Shown in pieces: positions 1 through 9,000 of a stretch of DNA of 12,737 nucleotides. Source of the stretch: Echinococcus granulosus (Eukaryota > Platyhelminthes > Cestoda > Cyclophyllidea > Taeniidae); the NCBI RefSeq assembly GCF_000524195.1, contig NW_020170407.1, positions 382,850 through 395,586 of the forward strand, in the 5' to 3' direction. A model generated the notes under the pieces. It was not told the DNA's origin. It ran no database searches and saw only the letters and a list, made by a program, of their open reading frames with translations. The translations under genes and the position numbers were made by a program. Every line of letters starts with the position of its first letter. The stretch's first letter is position 1.

Positions 1-40
1 TCCGAAGCCGCTGCTACTTCCATTGCCTATATCCATCCAG
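1..40 (+). CDS. Exon 1 (3' part only) of the RGK GTPase
   Basis: Frame 1 reads SEAAATSIAYIHP plus one leftover G, followed at once by a consensus donor (CAG|GTGAGA at 41). The leftover G joins AG at the start of the next exon to make GAG (Glu). Frames 2 and 3 leave zero or two bases and would not match the phase of exon 2. Exon 2 has an in-frame stop at 3681 and no upstream ATG, so it needs a preceding exon for this isoform, which fits. The rest of the exon and the start codon lie outside the window. No domain is recognisable in these 13 residues. Confidence 0.72.
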
Positions 41-3000
41 GTGAGAGATTATCAAGTCCCACATCAAATGAAATAAATTTTCTCTTTCTCATTCACCGTT
101 ATTAACAGCATACTTGGCCCAGAATATATTAAAGTTTATCCTTTTTCTCTCCACGAATACTACTTAAATATGATAAATAGTAGATTTGATGGAAAGATCT
201 AATTATCATTACAGAAATTTATGTAACTTTTTCCCGAGTTGATTTAAGCCTTGTAAATCCCTTTGAATGCTCAATTTCCTTAATAAAAAATCCAGGCAGA
301 GGTAAATGAATTCTTTAACTTCTTTACACAAAACTTTCCGTTTCCGGTTCAACGACCAATTTTACGGTGGCTTGTTGTCACTGTTGCCGTGTCACACAAA
401 CACCACCGGATGCTTGGATGGTTAGAGAGAGTATGTTCTGGAGGCGAAGTTACCTACGTTGTCTTTTAAGCCCTTATCAGGTGTCAGGCATCTAGTTTAC
501 TTTCTATCCTTCATGTCAATTTTCAGTGTCAGAAAGACATCTCAGTCACGCAATGGCAACAAATGTAGGTGATTTGAACAATAGAAAGGAATTTAGTTAG
601 CTTTTCCCATTTCTATGGTTTGAAAGATATTTGTTTGCTTCAGTTAGTGGAAGCAGATGTAACAGTTTACATTAATTACGTCTTTTCTGCTTAAACCACA
701 ATAATATGTTTTATCTATGTTTTCCTTTGATATCAATATAGAGCAAAGTAAGAGCGCCTTTATTTCCTAAGGCTGTTGACAATTAACATTTGTTATCAAA
801 AACAAACAACTAGCTTTTTTGGGACAATGTGGGGGAAGGGAAAGAAAACAAATGAGGGTCATCCATCCATTCAGTCTTGATCCTCTTATACTCTAGCTCT
901 CACATAACTCAGACTAACTGTTTATTTGGGAGTGAAACAGATAAAAGGAATTCTCTTGCGCATGCCCTTTTTCAACGGGATATAAGGTAACTACAAATTC
1001 TTCTCTTACAAAAACTTGTTTCTGGAAGATCCAAGCGCCTCCATTTCCGTCCTACCGGTGTCTTCCAACAACGGTGTCGAGAAAAAGTGAAAATTACCAC
1101 GTGATGATGAGGACGGGGCGGTATTGCCCTTCACCACTCTTATTTAAAGTGCAAATTCCCTCACTGGAAGGTTTATTTTATGTGGGGGTATGAGCTGTTA
1201 CGTCACCTTGAGTGGCTAAAAATGAGTCATTTTCGTCGATGCACAAGCTCTAGCTGCTTTTTTTCCCGCGTAACTTCGGAATGTCTCAAGCAGATAGATC
1301 TCACCATGGCAGAAGATTCTGGAGAGTAAAAAATGGATTTTTTTTCCTCACTTCACCACACACGAAGCAAACCTGGTGGTCTGGGATTGAAATGATGCCT
1401 TAGAAGTGTGCAGTGAGCAGTGAGTGAAGCGCGTACAAGTAACCAATGGAATTTCTGTTCGACTTAGAGATCGTTGGAAAATCAAGGTCTATTCTTGGTC
1501 GGTGAGCAGCGAATTTACTGGAAAATGTAGCATATTATAGCGGTAGAGTTAAAAAATAGACGGCAAATACTGCTTTACCAATAGATTAGCCAGTATTTCT
1601 GCTTCACAATCCATCCTTACAAACGATCTACGGACTTGACAGATTCGTGTAAGTTACAGGAGGTGATTGCAGCTAAGCTGTTTTGAAAATAAGCGGACTC
1701 TCAAGGTTACATGATGTAGCATAATGCAGATTAATTTATTTAATCAACATCTGCTTGTCTAAATACTTGATCACTCACTAATGTGGGTAATGTTTTGCAT
1801 AATTTTGTAACAATGGATAAACGTCCGTACATTTTTTATAAGGATATGCCTCTGCATCGCCATGGTTACACGTCCTTAGTTCTGAATAACTAAACAACCT
1901 ACTTACATTGTGTAAGCAGCAAATTTTAGTGTTTTTGTAAAAGGTGTTAGGGGTCTGAAATAATAAATTTGCTACCCGTACGCAGAATAGAATTTTTGAA
2001 GACCCCAATGTCCCTAATTTGAAATGAGATTTTTACATGTATGATTCAATGCATCTGCAGAATTCCTCTTGTCACTGCATTTTTTAGGCTCTTCCGGCAT
2101 AGTCTTTATCCGTTTTAAGCTGTCATCCCATCATATGTTATAGATTTCTACTACTTGGCAAAAAAGCAAAATTGTGACAAGTGGGCATGGTTTGGATGAA
2201 GAATGGCTCCTTCGTCCTCAGTTTAGTGAAGCGCCCCAAGAATATTATTCTAGGATGTCATAAGACTTTTTTTGGATGTCAAATCAGGGTTTACTGTTTT
2301 AGGGGTATTTATACATTAGTTTCGCATTGATTAATAGCTGCGAATGTTGCTGAACTTCTACGATAAATGCCCTACATATTAATTTGTTAGTAGAGTTTTT
2401 ATGGTAACTTTTGCGTACCTAACCAAAATTTAATTTTTTAAGCAGGGGTCTGTTTTACGGGACTTCAAAAGATTGTTTTACGTGTATTCCCATTAAAATA
2501 ACCTGTAGATTTGTCATTTGTTGCAAAAAAAAAAAACAAACTCTAGGTCTCAATTACTTTTCGTTGGAAGATTCATTAAAAAGGGAGTTACTTACTGGTG
2601 CTAAATGGAGATCCGAACAGCCGGAATAACTCCCCGGTTAGGTCTAATGTCCGTGACAAAATGTTTATTCATACCCGCATAAATCAAGAAAGTCGTGGAG
2701 GCTGCTAAACAAATGGGCGCTACTAAATGCATCAACAGAGGCGAGGCAATAGGCTTCAAAGGCTATCAGAATCCCGCTGACGAGTGATTTGCGATGGTGA
2801 AGTGAGTTTGCATTCCATCATTCCTGAAGTGAATAACCATCTCATTAGCTATTCACTGTCCACTCTACACTTCAAAGGCACCTGAGAAAACTGTACGTAC
2901 TTTGTGCGGCGCACTGCAGGTAGAATTATCTACAACGCCTTAAAGGCATCGGGTCTCTTTGATAACTGACAATTGATCGGCCAATCCTGAGATGCCTGGG

Positions 3001-6000
3001 GAGTGAGACCGAAGCATGAAGCCTATCTGCGAGTAGCCTTTGCCTCATGGACATTGCCTCGTTTTTCAAGATTAAAAATAAAACTTTCTCTTTGATCCAC
3101 TGCCTAAATGCCCTTCAGTTCCATCCATATGTATGAGCCAGATGGATGTCGGTAGTAAATATTGCCTGACTATAACACTATCCTAATTTGTAGACTCATA
3201 TCCACTCCAAAATAAATTATGCAAAAAATAAGTCATGTTTTGTAGCAACTACTTGTCGAAATTTCAGATCGACCGCCTTTCTTCCTCCACTTAACACGTT
3301 CGCTACCAGTTGCCAGGGCCTACTCATGACGACAGTTTGATGGGCCATGTTAATCCGAAAAGAGGGAAAAAAGAATAATTTTATCATTTGATTAGTTTAA
3401 ACTCTATCAAGTAGTGAAGAAACTTATCTTTATTGCTGGTTACATATGTCCGAAAAATTCCCTTCTGATGCTCAAAGCAACACAAATGTGCATTGAGCAT
3501 GTTTTAACAGCTCGCTTCTATTGGCTGAGGGAGGTTTAATTCATCCCTCCCATTGGTCGCGCCACACGCCCGTGGCAGAAATAACCATCTTCATTAACTC
3601 CACTGCTCTTATTACAACCAGTGTCAGTTCTCTTAGTTGAAAAACACTGTATCCCACCACTACGTCACGGCTTCGACCATTGAAAATCCAACGCTAACAC
3701 TAATACTGCTACTACTATTGTTATTACAGAGGAACTAAAAGATCGTCTTCATCGTGCCTATTCGACACGGCGAGTTCTGCCCAACGTTCAGATCTCTGAG
3801 GCTGCTTTAAATCGTGCTCGAAGTCTTCACGTTCCTGCAAAAAAGCGAGTTCCCATGGAGGGTATTCGGTCTTCCTCTCGAGCCACGAACTCGCCATCCC
3901 CTTCTGAGATTGCCCAACGAACGCATAGACCGCCTTCAGTTGGCGGACGACCACACAGAAATCTCCAAAAATATCGACAAGCATCCATTGTGGCTTCATC
4001 TGTCACCTCCAGCGCTATCTCCAACTCTCCACTTGCTCCTCGTCTATCACCGAATCTCAGTCATAGGGGAGAGACACGGCATCAAGCACGCTCAATGAAA
4101 GGGAATGATAAGCCAGAGCAACGAATGAGACGACAGTTGCCTTGCAAAGTCGTGCTTCCCAACAATAGCAATGAGGAAATGGATGAGGGTGAGTCTGTGG
4201 CTTCAACATTTGACGACTTTGACTACTTCTGTAGCATCTCCTACTCTCCAAGCAGCAAAGTCGCACCCAATTACACGGCAGAAACAACTCAGACACGACG
4301 CCAAAGAATGCGAGGAAGGCGAAGCCATTCCATGCTTCATCCAAATGAAAGTGTGGTCGATTACTCCTCACCTTCAACATCTTTTACGACAGCAAGTAGC
4401 GGGAAGGACCATGTTGTTGATAAACGGGTGTTTAGTCGGACCTTGACAACGTACAATCAGGATATAGTGGAGGACATAACCCCTAAACGTATGTCTGGAA
4501 ATGCGTCAAGAAACAATTCATCGGTCAGTTTGACCCAAGGTAGCCGGGCATCCTATTCCCCAGGACGGCCACCAATTACACCTCAAGCACCACCAAAAAT
4601 TCCTTCTGGAAGTCGAGAATCACCACTCGGTGCCGCAATTTCTCAGGAGGCATTGGAAGCCGACGATCCAGATTTGGTGGAATTCAAAGTTCAGGTGGTA
4701 GGATCACCCTCTGTCGGCAAGTCAACTATTTGCCAGAGACTGGCAAGTCTAAATAGTGAAGATAGTGATGGTGAGTTGTCTTCCTTTCTATCATTCATTC
4801 ACCTCCCTTCCTTCTCCATTCTCATTATTTTCCGCTTGTCATTTCTCTAAACGCAAAAATGTGAAAATTGATAAGCTGTCATATCGATGCATTTGTGTGT
4901 TTAGATATTTCCATCAATTAGTTGTCAGCCATGTCAGAAGTGGTTGTAAAGATTTCCCCTTGAATGTTCATTCATATTTGAGCGGAGTGACATCAATGAA
5001 AGCCAGGCAATGAGTTGCCATGACAAAAGAAAGGCGTTTGATCGTCAGAAATACCGATGAGACTTAATTGATAAGTCCTGTATCTTTAAAAGATTTTGTT
5101 TGAAGGTCTATTTTCCGGTTGGATGATGCTCGACTGTTTCATATATTCAATGAGCCTTCTATTAGGGATGTGTAAAGTCTAGTCATCCAGAGTGGTTTTG
5201 TGGAAGCAACACCACCAGAAGGATCTTTAAAGAAGTGATCAGCCCTAGGAACCTAGAAGTAAATCAATTTTTAGAGTGTATAGGACTCAGAAGCGTGGAT
5301 GTGAAGCCCCTTTGGTCCCTTTGGTGTTGTAACGAAAGTGCCGAACTCCTTTGCCCTTTTTAGACTTCAACGAGGACGCTTGCGAAGACCTTCAAACATT
5401 GTCAGTGAAAGCGACATTAAATGGAAAAGTCTTTAATGTTGGATTTGTAGAAACCGCTATGTATGCAGCAGAAGATGCGATGGTGAGTTGTTATTGTTTT
5501 TTTGCCTTCTTTCCTTCACATCTCCGTCTATCTACGATCAGCACTTGGTGCTCTTTCTAGGGTAATAATGGAAAAGCCTAATTTTCAGTTTCTGTGGTTT
5601 GCTTTGTTGAGTTGATCCAATCCGTAACCTGATTTGGTCGAACAAAGAAGACTTTCTTTAAAGGATGGGTAAAGCTATGGAAAATTATTAAGTGACAAAA
5701 AATGTTGAATATTATGTATTTTTAGTAGCCTTTTCGAAAAACACTAAACATGAATAACTGAATTTGAGGGTTTTATTGATACGCCAAGAGATAGAATCTC
5801 TTTGTGGATAGAAAATGTCCTCCCTTTTCGGTCTGCATTTGAGCTATAAACCGATCAAAGCAGAACTTGAAATGGGGATAAAAGAGACCCTCTTGTTGTA
5901 TACGTGCCTGTTAGAAGCCCCTCCCTTCACCTTCTCCTTCTTTCCTCCACCCCCCTTAACATGATATTTGAAGCGTTCCAAATCAGGAGGACCAGGAGGC

Positions 6001-9000
6001 GTCATAATCAAGTCCCATTTTTTTAAGAAGCCATGATCTTTGATGGTGCCTTTAAAAAACTGGAAGACAGCACGCTGGGAACACACAATTCTTCAATGAG
6101 GTCTTTCTTCCTTCTTATAAAACCAAAAGAAAATTGGGAAGAATATTCTATTTTTCGCTCAGAATGAGTTTAGAAATCCATTTTTTTTCGCATTTTAAGG
6201 TCTAGAACCAAACTGTGAATGTCTCTAATTCTTCATCACGCCTGCCCAATCCACTTAGTTGTCAAACACGTGCTCCACTCTGCCTAATGTCCTTTCATTA
6301 ATTTGACAAAAGAAGGAAGGAGATTTGCATTTTAGATAGCTCGTTTTGCTTTATCGAACGAAAAATTGGTAGAACTTTTGAGTTTATCTAGTTCAAGTTA
6401 GTCAATATGTTTTAATAAGTATCAAATCACTATTGTGAAATAAAGGCGTTTTTGTGGTCTGAAGTAATGAAATAAAATCGCAAAAATGTCGTATTTAAAA
6501 GTTGTTTGTCTTGTCATTGTTTATGGTCCTCATAGATGTATTTTTCAACATACCTAGCTTGTTATCGGCAATTTTTCGAGTACCTATTTACATTATTTGC
6601 TTGGGGAAATCAAGCTGTTGAACAAATGTCTCTGAGTCCGTGATTTCATGCAAGTAGGCCAAAAAGCCTCTTCTTAATTCTATTTCATCGGTGAGGGGAA
6701 TCTAAGGCTGTCACATGGAGGAACAATTGGGAGAAGGCTTAGAAGAGCGCCATCTGCCAAGCTATAAGCATCTGTTGCAAAGCGATTTCTAAATTCAGGA
6801 TTTAGGTTATAAATGTCCCTAACAAAAACAAGCATTCCTTCACCGAGCATTTGATCTTGATGGAAGGAGTTGCATGAAGCAACTTGTTGTTTTTCAAAGT
6901 AAAAGATGTGTTAATAAATTGCTACTGTTCTGCGTTTCCACTGAGCTTGAATGCGAGAAAGTCTGCGACTTCCCCAGTAAGCCAAATGGCTTGCTTGAAT
7001 GTGAAGATACCCTTGATTTCCTATCTGTCAATTAAACCTATCGTTTTTTTGTTTTTGCTTTGCGGTATTTGACCTTAAAAAGTGTTCCTTTAAACAAGTA
7101 CTATTAAATCCTTTGTCCCACAGGGAAACATTAAATCTTGCTGTACTTTAAATTTGTAATTTGATGTGAAAACTCACTGAATCGCAAAATAGTTTTAGTT
7201 ATATTTTAAAGCAATATCATCTCCATATTATACAGTTTTTGCTAGGGTAAAAATTTGAAGTTTGTAATACTTCGTTGTTAAAATAGACAGTAAAATTTTA
7301 TTTCCGCACCTTTGAGGCGAAATCTTTTTGATGTTTCATAAATAAAATTGCCATCTCGAAAAGCAACTCATGCTTACTTCGAAACAGTCAGTGAGTGAGA
7401 GATGGTTAAAAAGACTTTCCCGCAACTTTTCGTTTGACACTTTTTTGCTTTTCACGATTCTGTTTAGTAATTCTGCCTTCGTTTTTCGAAGTCGTAAATA
7501 CAACTGACTGAATGACCTGAACTCTCTGCATCTGTCACTTCCGAGTGGATATTTTTGAGTGTTTTGTAGCTTCCCAACACTTTCCTGAAGACGAAGGAAG
7601 ACTTACTACTTGGGAAGAATATCTTCGACATACAGAAGGTATTTGTGCTACTGGCATAGCCCGAAGGCCAGCCCAACCGGCGTGGTACAATGGCCTAGTC
7701 AAAAGTGGTTCTTCACCAAAACCGGGAGTTAAACAACTATTGCATTACAGTTGCTACCGACTTGTTAAATACTCCTTTAGGGAAAAGATGGATTCGTTTG
7801 CACTGCACCCTTCCCGCCTCTGGCATTCGCACTATGGCGGAAGCATAAAGGCGAGAGGAAGAGGTTGACTAAAATTGGCTCTAAAATTGCACACAGCTAC
7901 ACCAATCTTGTTTCACATGTGCAAGAAAATTGTGCTTTTGCTTTTTTAGTGGAATCACTTTAACTTCCAAAGTTGGAAAAGTTAGCTACTTAAAAAATCA
8001 CTAATTTTCTGCTCTGCTCGACAGAACATCGAGATTCAGGAGTGCGTGGACGCTTTCGTGGTGGTCTATGCAATTGACGACGACTCCACCTTCGAATTTG
8101 CTAGACGAGTTCTTCTAGTCCTGAGAGAAAGTGTACGGGAAAATTCTCTACCACCCGCTGGCTTTATTCTGGTCGGAAATAAGTCCGATCTTGTTCGTGG
8201 ACGTGAAGTACCCACAGATGGTCTGTAACTCCGGGGTTTTACCATATCTGATTATTTTATTGCCATATATTGCTGCCACCCTGACAAGTGTGTCTCATCA
8301 GCATTGGATAAATGACAACAAATAATCTTCCGCATCAATTCTGTCCATTCGGGCTTTGGTACATTCTCCACGATTTGAGAATTTGTGTAAAGTCCATGGG
8401 ATTTTAACAGCCCAGAGTAGATGCCTCTTCCATATTGATATTCAAATTAGGTTATGATTTTCTTCCCAAAGGCTAAAGTTAAGCAAATGTGTCTAACCTT
8501 AGAAGCATCAATAAGTTAGGTGGAAAGGGTGAGTGACTGCAGCGCTTCCGTCAATTCCATGAAAGCCAGATCTAGAAAGGCTGACTAGATCTTCGATATA
8601 CTACTGGAGTTATTAGGTAGGGTAATGTGCTCTCCACAATCCGCGTCTGTTTTTTAAGTTGGTAGGACTGCATCTTCGCGGAAAGGTACTATCACAGGAA
8701 ATTATTAAGCTGAACCAGCATTTTCTAGACATTTTGCCCATTAAAATCTTTTTTCACTGCCGCTTAAAGGCGCCAGTAGATAAATAAGGACCTAATCTGC
8801 GCATATCTGGAAAATTTACCATATAAATTATTAAATGCATTTTAGCTTTTTGCTTAAGTGTGTCTGTAGGCCAATCAGGAGGAAAGGAGGTGTTATCGGA
8901 GTTCACTGCACTAAGCACTGAACTCCTTACCAGAGAGGTAATAGAGACCGACACTAACTCTTAGAACATGGAAAGGTGGATTTTTGAGACCATTCCTTTT

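Larger units (their letters stand above)
41..3729 (+). other. Intron 1 of the RGK gene (phase 1, about 3.7 kb)
   Basis: It is bounded by CAG|GTGAGA and TTATTACAG. It is AT-rich, with only short, unrecognisable open frames; the longest is a 76-codon minus-strand frame at 1778-2008 without family features. Two promoter-like clusters are listed separately (1098-1308 and 3520-3667). It also holds a run of 12 A at 2525-2536. I see nothing else that I can support between 41 and 1090 or between 1330 and 3480. Confidence 0.7.
5483..8024 (+). other. Intron 3 of the RGK gene (phase 0, about 2.5 kb)
   Basis: The donor is GTGAGT and the acceptor CTGCTCGACAG. It is mostly AT-rich. It contains a pyrimidine tract at 5918-5957 and, near its 3' end (about 7545-7868), a less AT-rich patch with a 107-codon open frame of no recognised family and a possible phase-keeping cassette exon (7570-7638). 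The RGK alignment does not need extra residues here. Short open frames elsewhere in the intron show no family features. Confidence 0.8.

Noticed and set aside
1306..1329. Strong-context ATG opening a seven-codon frame
   Set aside because: It stops at once, and the only GT before the stop gives a phase that does not match exon 2. It is kept only as part of the promoter-like cluster.
3724..4446. Other open frames overlapping exon 2 on both strands
   Set aside because: They are short, overlap a well-supported coding frame and show no recognisable domains.
7650..7720. tRNA-like A-box (TGGCATAGCC) and B-box-like (GGTTCTTCACC) strings
   Set aside because: The spacing is off, the B-box lacks the conserved GA core, and no acceptor stem or cloverleaf can be folded; likely chance.
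8221..8230. Better-looking donor GTAACT at 8225 for exon 4
   Set aside because: It leaves two bases and shifts the frame at exon 5, losing the EGNQFA...FIEVSA sequence that fits RGK proteins.
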